The notes beneath the pieces were generated by a model. It worked only from the letters and a program-made list of their open reading frames with translations, was not told the origin of the DNA and searched no databases. Positions 48,456 to 60,999 of a stretch of 64,000 nucleotides of DNA are shown piece by piece (positions within the stretch are counted from its first letter, which is position 1; every line of letters starts with the position of its first letter). A program made the position numbers and the translations under genes. Source of the stretch: Anastatus disparis (taxonomy: Eukaryota > Arthropoda > Insecta > Hymenoptera > Eupelmidae); NCBI GenBank assembly GCA_017163975.1, contig JAFFSR010000229.1, positions 14,340,001 through 14,404,000 on the forward strand, read 5' to 3'.

Positions 48456-51400
48456 TAAAACGAATTTTTAAAACACTTATTTGTTCATTTAATTTTCCAA
48501 ACTTATTTATTTATATTGCACAATGAGCAATTTAAAAAAGTTAAGCTTTCATGTCAAAGAAGGCATGCAATCATATTTTTTGCAAATCACCTATTACTAA
48601 TCGAAAATCTGTATCAGTAATTTCATCTATGCATGCATATATATTAAATCTTATTGTATGAATTTTTATTGAACTTTTATTTTTGTTTTTCTTATTTATC
48701 ATAAGTGATTACTTAACATAAAACATATATTAATTTTAACAAAATTTCTACTTTGTAAACTTATGATTTTGTTTTTAAAAACTTTTTCAAAAACAGACAT
48801 GAAATTCGGTATTTGGTCGATTTGTTAACTTTATTCAAGCGAGTTAAAAATAAAACTATAAAAACAGCATCAATAAATATACAGGCATTGCTCAAAATAC
48901 CAATCACACGAGAAAGGAAATTCCGGTAGTCTCAGATAATGCTTTTTGGATGAGAAATGGTCCAAGAACGGTTGCAATGAAGTGAAATTCGATCGGTAGC
49001 GGTGGCTGTTTGACCGAGTGCCTGCGGTCGACCACCGATTTGTGAAACGTTCCGCTTTGACAGAAAAAAAAATGAAGTGAAAAAAAAACCTAGTAAAGAT
49101 TGGGTGTGTGTGTGCGCATATATATACGACGCGCGAGCGAGAATTTATGAAGCAGAAAAGATAAAGTGCGCAAATTTTTTTTAGACCCATGGCACCTGCC
49201 TCGTAATGCAATGAGTCTCATAGTGGGTTTTATTAGTATCTTTTTTTTTTAACGATTTTGATGTTAATGGTTTTGTTGAGGAAAGTCACGAGTGGCAATT
49301 ATCGTACGTGACCTAAGTTTTTCTTTAAGTTTTGTCGTAAAATGGAGTTTTTAAATGCTCGCAAATTAAATTGCCATTGTAAGAATAATTTTTGTAACCA
49401 TAAAATGTAAAAAGAAGGGGTTAAAAAACTTTGATTTGCAAAACAATGAATTGCTAAAAATATGAGAATATTTTTATTTCAAAACGTTAAATAAATATTA
49501 TACCAACAGTTGTTAATTAAAAAAACAAAAAAAAGAGGTTAAATCAAAAGTACATTTATCCCGAGCTACTATTGATTTAACTATAATTAAATAATATTTA
49601 CCCATATCAAGAGATTTAATTGAATGAAAAAACGTGTTAAAAATAATTGCCAAAAAAATGATTGTTTTGCAAGCGAGCCTACTTTACGAGAATTAGAAAT
49701 AAACCCGCAGCAAGTTGTCGATAATTCGTGAGCCGAGCGAGACATGCCTTTAACCGGACCACTTAAATCTACCCGCCCTATTTATGTATCGTTCTTTTGC
49801 TTTTTTTCACCATTTGCCTATTAATGCTTTGTCAATGAGAGCGCAGAAAGTCACGCGTTATTTTATTTTCTTTTTGTCTGCACAGAGAGAGAGAGCCTAA
49901 TGAAATTGGCCGGCCATTGAAAAATGTTGAGCGTTAAATAATTTAAATTGAATTTTATTTTAAGTGAATTTAGGCTGTTATGAAATCTATTTGTTTAGTT
50001 ACGTCATCATGAGAAAAATCCAGCCATATAAAAGTAAGGCTTTAATGACATTGCAAAAAGTAAATATACTAATGCTGATTTACGTTTTTACAAATTTAAA
50101 CATTTATTAAAATTCAAATATGTATACGAAAAATTATTATGCATTGGATAGAAGGTGAAATTTCTTTAAATTGGCATTTAAAAAAATCAAAAGTGTCATA
50201 ATGTATGAACTTTTGGTCTAAATATTAAAATTATCAGAGTAATGAAGCTTAAGAAAATTGATAAGCAGCTCCATTATATTGTATTAGTGAATACCATAGT
50301 TTCTTAATTTATGGCATTAAGTTTCTCATAGTAACGATTAATCCAGCGTTACTTTGTGTGCAAAAACATATGGAAAGTCACAAATTATCGTAATTCTTTT
50401 TATTTCTTTATTCCACTTTAAAACTGGTCAAGTATAAATCCAATGGTACGGATAATTTAGATAAACTTTTCTTGAAATAAATTCAATCTGAATTTATGTA
50501 GTTTTATTTTTCAAAAGAATTCACGTGTAGCATATAGAAATTAAGATTGCATTGCTTCTGAAACGTACTATTTATCAAGTGTAATTTCACTCTTAAAATA
50601 CTTTTTCGCTTTTTCAATTTCAACTAAATTTTATTTCATTAATTGGAACAAATTAAAACTACCTCAATTTTATTTCAATGTATATGTAAGCTTTTGGTTT
50701 AAAAAATACACGGAAAATAAATAATATGCTTGCCATTGATCATTTAATACATTGAATCAAACATTATAGTTTAACTATAATTAAGACATATTAAATCATG
50801 TTATTCTAAACTGTTTATGTAAACTTTATCTTTCTAGGATTATTCGAAATTTCATGAAATTTAATTACTAGTTTCTCAAGTAAAACGTTTCAAAATAATT
50901 CAATTTACTGCAAGAATCTTTTATTCAAAATGCAAATGTTATTCATCTGTAAATTGTTCAAAATAAGAAAAATTTTTAAAAAATTACTAAAATATTGTTA
51001 TTTCAGTAAAAGTATAATTCTTAAAAAAAGAAAAAAATAGAAAATAAAATAAAGTAGATAAATTTCATATACACTTTCATTTTCAGAATTGTATTGCATA
51101 CATAAGTTAAAGCTCGAGAAAAAGGCATTAATCTTACACTTGATCTATTGTTTGTTACTCATATATGTTAGAAAGGTCTTGAACCATTTGTCACGTAAAT
51201 TCAGGGCAATTTTAGGCTGTTACTCTGTATATATATATACATATAAATTATTTACTCTAGAGAGTGAGATCCGCGTTCTCTCACGTCCCTTCAACTTCAA
51301 TCACTTTGATTTCCGAGCGATATTACTATACGTATAAGAGTGTGCGTGACGCGCATGAATAAATTTCAATTAATGGAAAACTCACCATGATCTAATATTA

Positions 51401-52504
51401 TCAGATAGGCTCAACACATCGAAAGATTATTCTTGCTTTATATCGACGCCTAATTAGTTTAATTAATATCGGAGGAATGCTCATTTTATTTTGTTAATTT
51501 ATGCATGATCGTTTTTAATGATAATCGAAATTGCATTTTGTATTTTATTGTTTTTTTATGAAGATTAAACAATTTCACCATTATTTGTAATTCCACGTTT
51601 AACGCCGAGCTTAGATCACAATGCCTCATAAATTATAAAATAAATTTAATAAATATCTCAATATTTTATGCTATTTTCATAGAAATTATTTTGAAATGCA
51701 GAATAAAGCAACTTTTTTTTGACATTAATCCATGTTTACAATGATTTTAATCGAATTTTACAATTGTAATACTCACTTTCATATCGAAATATACTCAATT
51801 CAATCTTGGAGAAATCTCATGTCTTAGAAAAATATGTCTTAATACGAACCTGTAAACAAAAAGAAAAAACCTAAATTAATTAAAAATTGAATAAACCATA
51901 TTAAACATAATAGATGTAATTATTGTATAAAGATAATGAAAATTATGAAATAATGGAAACGTTAATCGTTAAATTCCTTATAATCGTGCATCAAAGAACG
52001 TTAAATTTAAAATACACTGTGTTCGCAATAAAAAGCAACTACGTGTTTGTGCACGAGCCTTAAACAATATTCATGCACGTGGCCACTCGCTCCTTGGCTC
52101 ATCTTCTTGTTACATACAAAAAAAGCCTAAAGAATTTGCAACGCTCGCTCGTTGTTATTTCATCGCGTATTAGAGCATCGAGCCGCTTGGAAAAATAGTT
52201 GTTACGCGTTCTTTTGGCTGGATGCCGTAGCTTCGAAAAAGCCACAGCTATTGGGTAAACTTTACCGCAGTATTTGTGCTTTGAATTCATTTATAGCTCT
52301 TGTAATGGAATTCGGATTTTTCTTGCACAAACTTTGAATTATTTTTTGTATTATTAACATTTTTTTGTTTTCCACCTGGAATTGTGTGAGATTGATGATG
52401 TAATTTTTTAAAATTACACGCTTAAATATTATTAGTAAAATATTCATGAATGATATTTTTCAAAGTGTTTTAAAAAATTATTTTATTTAAAAAAATAAGA
52501 GCAC

Positions 52505-52540
52505 TATTGTATTACAATATTGTATTATAATATTGTATTA
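52505..52540 (+). repeat. 13-bp minisatellite, about 2.8 units
   Basis: Units TATTGTATTACAA, TATTGTATTATAA and TATTGTATTA follow one another without interruption. A related 14-bp repeat lies 84 bp downstream. Confidence 0.85.
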
Positions 52541-52623
52541 ACAAAAATGAAAAGTAAAAATGTTCATTGGTATCATTATTGTAATGTTTAAATGAAATGT
52601 TCTATAATTCAACTGATATAATT

Positions 52624-52651
52624 ATTGTAATATTATAATTGTAATATTATA
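52624..52651 (+). repeat. 14-bp tandem repeat, two units
   Basis: ATTGTAATATTATA occurs twice in perfect tandem. It shares the ATTGTAATATT core with neighbouring sequence, suggesting local slippage in AT-rich DNA. Confidence 0.85.
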
Positions 52652-52919
52652 AATTTAAAAACAAAAAATAAAATAAATCATATGAGAAATTGTGCGATGA
52701 CAAATAGTAAAATTTATTTAGTCCAGATTCTTAAGATACTCATTCCCTTTGTCATAACACACATCCCCCAAAGCGATAAAAAAATCAACCGCAAGTAATC
52801 CGAGAGCTCTCGGTTCATACATTCAGAAGGACGGTATACCAGAGCTCTATGTGTACTCTTACACCATATAAAAAGTGCGCGTGTACATACACCATAAATC
52901 GTCGGTAAAGGATTTTTAC

Positions 52920-53080
52920 TTTTGAACTCATACATCGTATATGCTGATAGTCACGAGCACAATGCACAGAGAGCTGCTGCCGCGTGTTCCATTGCTCACG
53001 TGCGCGCGCTCATCGGCATTCCAGGGGCTCGACCGTTCAAGGTTCATAAGGTGCAGGCGGTGAACGAGACGATATAACTA
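52920..53080. promoter_or_regulatory. GC-richer island, possibly regulatory
   Basis: A dense patch of C and G containing GAGCTGCTGCCGCGTG, an E-box CACGTG (52997-53002), GCGCGCGCTCATCGGC and GGTTCATAAGGTGCAGGCGG. The last part carries two AGGTNCA words in direct order, loosely like nuclear-receptor half sites. No transcription start or coding sequence is evident. Confidence 0.2.
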
Positions 53081-54130
53081 CAGTACAAAAAGGTTTCTTA
53101 ACTTTTATCTTAGATATACATGATGGTAAAATTTGATGTACGGGCTCTGTAAAAAAGTATTTCGATTTAAAAAAAATGAAATTCAAATAGAGATTATTAA
53201 TTCGAAACAATGGAAATTTTCTTAAGTTTCGATGATTAATTTTGGTGCTAAAGAGATTTTTAATTACATGAATATATTAACTTCAAAACGTTGTTACAAA
53301 TATTTAAAATGATGACTAACTTTAACTAAATTCATATTTATTATAATAGGTCTTCATTAGAGAATATGAATTATGATTTCATCTCGTCATTAATTAAGCC
53401 AAACATTGCCAAAATAAATGTTCGCACATTGCGCTGAAGTATAATTTATTTATCGCGCAAAATTTTCTCACAGTTCAACGTTTCTTAACTGTACACTGAA
53501 AAAAGGCCGGGGTATACACATTCGAAGGATCTACATCTTTTTACAACGTACACACGCTCCTCGCTACTCTTCGCAGCGATTATAAATTTTAAGCGAGAGA
53601 AAGCACATATAAGCACATACGGAGAGTCTAATGTATATGTGTAATGTATACATACAGCGTACGATTCTTATCTTACCAATTTCGTCGCTTATTTACACAA
53701 GTTCATTTTTAAAAAGCCGATTTATTATATTATTATGTCTGATATTTAACGATATTTGCAAAAAAAACTAAACTCGAGTCTAGAAAGTATCTTAGCATTA
53801 GGAAACGGTAAAAACGGATTATTCATTGTGCAATAAAAGTTAAATACTTTATTCTATTATTTTTTCGGATACAGATATAAATATATCTGGATTTGTCACA
53901 TAAGGCGACATGACATTTTTCTATGTTATCTTAACACTCTAACTGAAAAAAAAAATAATTGGTAGTTTATTTTATCGTTAAAAATAAATGTAATTAATTT
54001 ATTTAGCTCAACATAACGTATACATTTCCGTTTGGCATTATTAATGTATAAGCAATCGCGCAAAGTTGTACGTATATAAGTGTCAGTGTGTATGGTTAGA
54101 GAGAAAAGACAATTTAGGAGCGTTGATTGT

Positions 54131-54152
54131 ACTATCGATACAAATCGATAGT
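54131..54152. promoter_or_regulatory. Perfect hairpin containing a DRE-like site
   Basis: ACTATCGAT (54131-54139) and ATCGATAGT (54144-54152) form a perfect 9-bp stem around ACAA. The left arm and loop contain TATCGATA (54133-54140), the insect DNA-replication-related element bound by DREF and by boundary proteins recognising clustered CGATA. One complete DRE plus a CGATA on the opposite strand is present. Function as a promoter or boundary is inference only. Confidence 0.35.
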
Positions 54153-54529
54153 AATGGATGTGTGATTCAATAATATTTTATTTTCAGTTATAAATTAGTG
54201 GTCAACGAACTGAAATCCGAGCTGACGTTTTAAATGGTGTCTGCGAAAATAAAATATTATTCCTATAGAATGCAGAAAAAAAAATTTAATTTATGAAAAG
54301 TAAGATATCAAAAAGTCATTAATTAAGTTCACATTTTATTTTTTTAATTTTTGGACATGTTTGAAAAATAATTTTTAAATCGCCAGAGAATTTTTTTCAT
54401 TCGTATATAAAATAAAATTTAAACAAAAAATCATTTAAAATAGAATAAAATAAATAACAGTTGAAAACTTATTTAGTATGATTAAAAAGTATGTCGAAAA
54501 ATGACGTGTACAAAGTCTGCATTAGAAAA

Positions 54530-54720
54530 CCGTATAGGCAAGGTCGGCCATATAAGCGTCTCGTTGTTGTTACGTTGAGAAAGAATTGGGTTGCAATTGC
54601 AATCTGAGAGGGCGACCCTCCATTGTTTTCCTCATTACCACCCACGATTATTTATCTGTGCCACTGCTTCATTAAGCAAATTCTGCAATCGGCCTTTCAT
54701 CTTAATTTAATGATCTATTC
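54530..54720. promoter_or_regulatory. Possible conserved-type regulatory segment
   Basis: A segment of high sequence complexity between simple AT-rich DNA. It contains AAGGTCGGCCATATAAG, GGGCGACCCTCCATTGTTTTCC (ATTGTT is a Sox-type core), CACGATTATTTATCTG and CTTAATTTAATGATCTATTCATG (homeodomain-type cores). It has no open frame of interest on either strand. Its texture is like deeply conserved non-coding elements near developmental genes, but that needs comparison with related genomes. Confidence 0.25.
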
Positions 54721-55724
54721 ATGAAAAATTAATATGCAACGTTTGCGGGTATAGAATTTTTATAAATTACGTTTATTTAGACGTGGAAAATTTTTAATAG
54801 TTAATTAATTAACGTTTTATATTGACTATGAATTGTTAAATATCACAATTAAATGCCTTGAGAATGATGTTTATTGTTTAGAACAATTATTCTGTTGTTT
54901 TAAAAACCTCTTTTATTATAATCATAAATCTTTATAACTTAATTTACTAGTACTGGTAATATGTTTCAATCTGCATATACACGTCGTTAAAAAAAATTCT
55001 TCCTTTTTACAATACTTTAAAAGAATATAACAATCGATTTGTTAAACAATTTTCTACTCTCTTAAGTAAGTTTTACGATTGAGCATTAGCTTTTTATTCA
55101 AGTAGTCGAGCTCGTTAAGAAAAGAACTTAGCAACGCTTGCTTAATAACGTTGAACCATAAGAACTGATGGTGTCAAGTCTCGTTAGTTTGTAAGATTAA
55201 ATTAAGTAAGAAGAGTCAATGAAAAAGCTTGAGCCAATGTCGTTGTAAATTAGGACTCGGTGTACTCAACAATACTGCCGAACTAATTGTCACTAAAGCT
55301 CGCCCACGTGCGTAAAAGCGAGCTTATACGATGTACCACGTGCTGTGTATAGAGAATATTTTCTGAATGAGACGTGTTTAGCTTGGTTCAACGATTTTAA
55401 AATAATCGACCGACAAAGAATGCGGTACAGTATAAAGTAGTCGTTGAATCAACTAATTCGATTGGCTTTTCATTCAAGTCCATATTAAGTTATTCAATGT
55501 TCACTTTCAAACTTAAATAAGATATTTTCTTTTAAATTAAACTCGATAAAAGTATTTTTATTTTAAAATTTTTAATTTCTTTTTTTTTCAATAGAAGAAA
55601 GTAGAATCAACATAAAAAATAGTATCTTAACAAGTAAAATTTAAAAATATATCTATATCAATAATAATATTAATATGAATATAAAAATATAAATGATAAT
55701 CTTCAAAACTTTAATATAATGTGA

Positions 55725-55927
55725 TTTTTTATTTTATTTAACGTCGCTGCATTTGTGCTATCATTTCGATGCTAATTAGCGACGGAGGTCGTCAGCGTGT
55801 TTGTAAACAAAGCGCATGTAATGTATACAGTGGTACTTGTATAAATTGGCCGAGAGCGGGATTCGAACTCGAGACCTCGAGATTATGAATCCATCGCTCT
55901 ACCGACTGAGCCATTGACTACCTCAGC
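55725..55927 (-). mobile_element. tRNA-derived SINE, family 1, copy 4
   Basis: A minus-strand copy within the right arm of the inverted duplication. The B box is the complement of 55859-55869 (AGTTCGAATCC), the A-box region reads TGGCTCAGTCGGTAGAGCG, and the loop is TTCATAA. It shares the GGCCAATTTATACAAGTACC variant with copy 3. Its terminal stem-loop is intact: CGTCGCT at 55742-55748 is exactly complementary to AGCGACG at 55778-55784. The tail is T-rich on the plus strand (55725-55738). It is not a functional tRNA because the acceptor-stem positions do not pair. Confidence 0.9.
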
Positions 55928-56206
55928 CTATATAATTTTAATTAACGCTTTGAAGATATAACTAAAAATTTTGAATTATTTCTTTGCCTCTGCCTGAATA
56001 TTGCACACAGTATATCTTTTTCATTGAAAATTTTTAATTTAAATTTCCAATAAGCATTGATATTTATCTAACATTAAAAGTTGTATATTTTTTCAACTAA
56101 TTCAAACAAATATCTGTCATAATGTTAGATCAAGAGAGCATAAAGTTCTGTGATGTAAGGGACATAAAACGATCGAAAAATATGTATATAACCGGCCAAT
56201 TAGAAC
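55731..56206 (-). repeat. Right arm of a 475-bp inverted duplication
   Basis: Reverse complement of 47983-48455. The outer end lies at 56206, where CAATTAGAAC is followed by GTACACAGG, unlike the other arm. The inner end lies at the SINE tail. No target-site duplication is evident around either arm when the whole unit is considered. Confidence 0.85.
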
Positions 56207-58719
56207 GTACACAGGCTTGGCTTTAAGCACACGACTGATCGCTTTATATCGATTGGACCGCGGGGACAATATCGCCGATAAATTTATACCTTCAGAAATG
56301 TTTATATGCATTTCTCATTCGTTCAGTAGGTAGAAAAATTTTCTATTATATGGGTACTTAACCGGGGAACAGGCTCTCCTATTTCGGTCGCTGCGTATAC
56401 ACTTTATTTATCCCGAGATGATTTAGTAGGTAGCACAGGTAATTATATACGAGCTTCGCGCACGCGAAACCTTTCAAAATCAAATACCAATGTTCATTTT
56501 TTTAATTTATTTAATAATTCTCTTTTTTTTCTCGAGTCTATCAATATTGTCGTTATTGATATATGTGCAGGTATGGGGATTTTTATTTTGCGTTCGATAA
56601 GTTCTTTCCTTGTATTTGACGTGTTTGATGAAGTTTATTGATGGAGTTTAGCAATTGGCCGAGCGTACACTTGTGCTACTCGTAAATGTTATGATTACTT
56701 TGACGATCTGTTAAGTGAATGTTGACGTCTGACGCTTACGAGCATTCAATAATAAAATACAATGTTTTAAAAAATAAACTTTGTAGAGAACAATATATTT
56801 TATGCAGAAATATACGATTATTTTTCTTACTTCAAATGCGTTCAAAGAAAAAAATCTCAATTTTCTTTATGTAAAAATGATTTACATATATGATTTTTTA
56901 AGATTTAAAACGGGAAATAATTAAAGCAATTATTAAAAATGAAGTAAAACATTTGTAAAACTGGTATATAAAATGTAGTAAGTCATTTAATATATAAATC
57001 TTTATTATTTAAATACAAGTTGAATTCACGATATTTTTGAGATAAGTTAAATTAATAATCCTGACATAGAAATTTAATATTAAAATTTTATTAACAGATA
57101 AACATAAGTCATGAATCAATATGCTCCTACTAATATTAATATATATATGCATAAAATCAATATGTTTTTAAATACTTTATGACATTTTCGAGCGAATAAT
57201 TACAATATCGCCGTTCGGATTAAAATATCTTGTTTTCCTATCTCGAATATTTGCCACTTGACTTACCAGTTTTCCGCTAAATTTTTTATTTCCAATACCC
57301 AATATAGCAATTAACTTATAAATTAGTCTTTACTATAACTCAATGGCCATCGAATAGCCCTTTTAAAGACTTCCTGCCGTTTAACCAACGAAATTTATCT
57401 GCTCGATCTGGCCAATTTTCGAATTAAATTTATTTGAAAAATTATTTAACACGTGCGCGTTTGGTGTTGCGTGTGCAGTTAAAAAAAAATTTTCCCGCAC
57501 GTGTTTCGTTTGGCAGTTTCACAACAAACAAATTCGAAGTGCATGTACAGATAAATTTATTTTTATATGATGCATAAATATTTATTTAAAATATGTAAAC
57601 AAAGTTTAAATACAAACATATTATATGAATATATGTATGAGAAAAAATATAAGAACATGAACGTATATACACAATAACGAGTTAAAAATCAGTTCCATAT
57701 TAAACCAACATATGCAAATCAACTGGTAAACAAAAAAAATATTCAACATTTGTACATATATGTACACATAAATACAAAAAAATGATAAAAGTATAAAATA
57801 TAATGCCAAAGTGGCCGACTCGAAATAATTTGCGTTTATCATATCCGAGCAAGTAAAATCTGTTTGGTTTGATTGGAGTGGCTCTTTGCCAAGGTGTCAG
57901 GTGCATATAATGGTTTGTGCACGCGAGCGACGCGTTTTTCACTAGTTACTCGCACGTGTATTATACGAGCTAAGATTGGGCCTATACTTACGCTTGTTAA
58001 TAATCAGCAAGATCAAGGGAATCTAGTTCGAGTTTTCATTAAAAGCAAGCTTCTACACTATGAATGTATTCAATAATTTTTTTCTTTCTTTTTAACTAAA
58101 AGATAATTTAATGCATTTTATACGCAGATATCTTTGCTAAGCCTTAATTATTGCGATATCGCGATTTTACTGATAATGATGATTTAGGCCAAGAGACCAA
58201 GATTGAGATCATAATTATTTCCTTAAATGCAGCCAACTCGCATGTTTTCTCAAAGGTATTTTTCATTTTTTTTTATCGAATGTACACGAATAGATAATTT
58301 TCATGCTCAAGGTGTGTCTTTTTGAATTTTAAAGCATATTTTTTTACCTCATTCTTCGAGATTTTAGCATTTGATAAATCAAGTGTTTTGTAGTAAGCTT
58401 AATTGATATTGAGTTAATTATCGTTTGAAACAACAAAAATTCATATCAACTTTTCAGCAAAGTGTGAAATATAGTAATTTATAAAATGAAAATATTTTAT
58501 AATTTATTTGTTTTATTCATTAATTATTTCAAAATTTTTAAACAGATAATACTGATTAACTAAAGAATTACTTTTGATAATTTCATTAACTATAGAATTG
58601 AGTTAACACTATTCACAAAAGTTCCTTTTTGAAATACAATTGTTTTGTACAAAAGTTAAGAAAAAAAAGAAAAAATAAGTCTCGCAGCATTAATTCAGTC
58701 TGCATCGCAAGAAAAATGT

Positions 58720-58920
58720 CAAAAGTAGCACTCGGCGTTGCATAACTCGCACTTTAATCCAAGCCAAGAAAGTGTTCGCGAAAAATTTCATCAAACGTTA
58801 GCCTCGCTTTTGTAGAACGCGAGCGCGCCGGATGCGCGAGGACGTTTCTTTTCGACTTTATCTCGGCGACCCGCGGAGCATCCGTTTGATCTTATCGCAC
58901 ATATTATACACCGACAATGT
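58720..58920. promoter_or_regulatory. GC-richer island, possibly regulatory
   Basis: The segment contains many CpG dinucleotides (GAACGCGAGCGCGCCGG, GATGCGCGAGGACG, CTCGGCGACCCGCGG) in otherwise AT-rich DNA. Its frames close quickly. It could be a promoter-proximal island or enhancer, and no initiator or exon can be assigned. Confidence 0.2.
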
Positions 58921-59879
58921 AAGACTTGGCAGCGCAACTATCAAGCTAACGTAATTTGATTTATGTACGAGTTGCTTCTTGATTGAAAACAAAGTCTGTT
59001 TTTTTTTTCAAAGTTTCTATTATTGGGTAATCAGATTGTACGAACGTTAGCATTTGATTATTATAGTTAGCTTTTTTTTTATTGTTTTCGTTCAAAAAAT
59101 TTTTTTTTTCTTATCGATTATGTAAGAGAACTATATGTTAATTTTTTTGTAAAAGAAAAGAAATAGCAAAAAGTTAAAAATATGTAAATTATTCTAATTT
59201 AAATATTTCATTCGTAAAAGATAAAATATTCTCATAAAAATGAATATATTGATACACATTTCATAACTGTCATATTCTGTTTGTTTAACAGGAAATAACC
59301 AATAATTTTCTTTGTCTTTTATCATTGACCTTTACGATTGATTTCGTAAAGAGATTGCCAATAACGAGCACAATAAAAATTAGTACCATAAGAATTTAGA
59401 GTTCGCTTAAAATAAAATCCAATTCGCCATATTTTAATACGAATTTAACTCGAAATTGCACAAACATTTAAGTTTGTGTAATAAAATAATTTCGCAAGTC
59501 TCGACTTCAATAAGCCAACATTTTAAAATCCAACTGTAACACTAGCCCAAGTTACTCAAGACAATAAAACTTGGCCCGAGTTTATACATAGTATGTGCAT
59601 AGCCCGAAAACTATTTAACAATAAATAACTTTAGAGCCAAACCCCATCGAAGAAAAAAATCTAGTTCAACGAACTGTCTAAACATATAGTTCAAACCTAA
59701 AATTTAAAATACCTCTTGTAGGTATACATGTTTCAATTACGTATACCTAAGAAGAGAATGAGAAAAAAATGTATAAAATAAAACTGGCAACTAGCGATAC
59801 GCGTAATGTAAATACAAGGATCGACAAATTCGTACGTTACATTTATTACACACGTGGAGGTAAAAAAAAAAGAAGAAAA

Positions 59880-60115
59880 ATTGGTAATTGAGCGGTGTGT
59901 GTCTCGCCAGGGGCGAGATAAAAAAAAAAAGGTGCTGGGTACACGCTTGTTCTCTCGCGAAAGGCGCGCATTGTGCAAGGCCGTATGGTGGCGACGGCCT
60001 GACTCGCGATTATGCTAATTTAATTGGCCAGTGTGTTTTGAAACGGTGGCAGAGTGTACGGCGATATGTATATAACCCAGGTTCAAGAATTTCAAACACG
60101 CGTGTTTAAGCCATT
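59880..60115. promoter_or_regulatory. GC-richer island with two hairpins and a 14-bp palindrome
   Basis: TCTCGCC (59902-59908) pairs with GGCGAGA (59912-59918) around AGG. AGGCCGT (59978-59984) pairs with ACGGCCT (59994-60000) across 9 bases. Downstream, ATTATGCTAATTTAATTGGCC combines octamer-like and homeodomain-type words. AAACACGCGTGTTT (60094-60107) is a perfect palindrome containing CACGCG, the class C site of Hairy/E(spl)-type repressors. The dense symmetric motifs are more than expected in this AT-rich background. The role is inferred. Confidence 0.3.
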
Positions 60116-60999
60116 GTTGTGATGATAGGGATTAAGATGACAAAAGCTCGATTGCAATTTTACGAGCGACAAAATTATTTTTTATTTTTGCTAAAAATCT
60201 CGAAAAATCTATAAAAACCTTTGAAAGATATGAAATAAAGATAAATTCATTAAGTCATAAAAAAAGCTTGTAAAAAGTATGTTTAGACTTTGCGTATAAT
60301 TATCCGTGTTCAGAAGTTAAAGCAGATAATGGCCTAGTAGGCAGGGCCAGATAAATATATATAATAAAAAAAAGAATTTTAAATGCATGAAATTCTTTGA
60401 TATTTCATCATTTGGCAACAATCAAATCTTAGATCAAAACATTAGCCGAGCCAAATATTCCATACGTAATCCACATACAGTAATATTCTATTGTTATGCC
60501 ATTGAAATGGGCTTATATAATGAGCGTTACTAATTTCATTTATTAAGCATATAAATTTAAACAGCACGAATGTTCGTTTATGTTGTCTTTGAAAAAAAAT
60601 CTGGGACGTGATCTACTTTTAATGTGATATTTTGGTATATTAATGCTTCGAACTTGACTTTCGAATGAAAAGCATTGATCTTTCACTGCTTTCTATGAGC
60701 TATCGGGTATTATGTATGGCCTATATTTTATTTGGAAATTAGCCGGCATTTAAATATAAAATTATGTGGATTTTATTATAATATTACAGTCAAGTGATTA
60801 AGTGAAAGTTTTGATTCCATTAGCTTGCTCATATAGCGGAATGCAACATTAGAAACATGATGCCAACGTGTAGAAAACAAAAAAAAAACGAAAGTAAAAA
60901 TCGACGAAAATCGAACGTTTTTACTTAAATTTTGTATTCAAATAAAAACTAAAATAAAAACAATTTAAAAACAAAAGTATCCGTCGACGCACGAGGCAA

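Larger units (their letters stand above)
48456..55730. other. Spacer between the inverted arms; AT-rich non-coding
   Basis: About 7.3 kb lies between the two arms. No gene is supported: the frames at 48870-49211, 51089-51337 and 52099-52447 show no domains. It contains small AT minisatellites (52505-52540, 52624-52651), a short (GA)n tract (about 49884-49895), GC-richer patches at 49680-49920, 52790-53080 and 53490-53660, the candidate segment at 54.5-54.7 kb and a DRE-like hairpin at 54.13 kb. Nothing indicates that the spacer is a mobile element. Confidence 0.55.
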
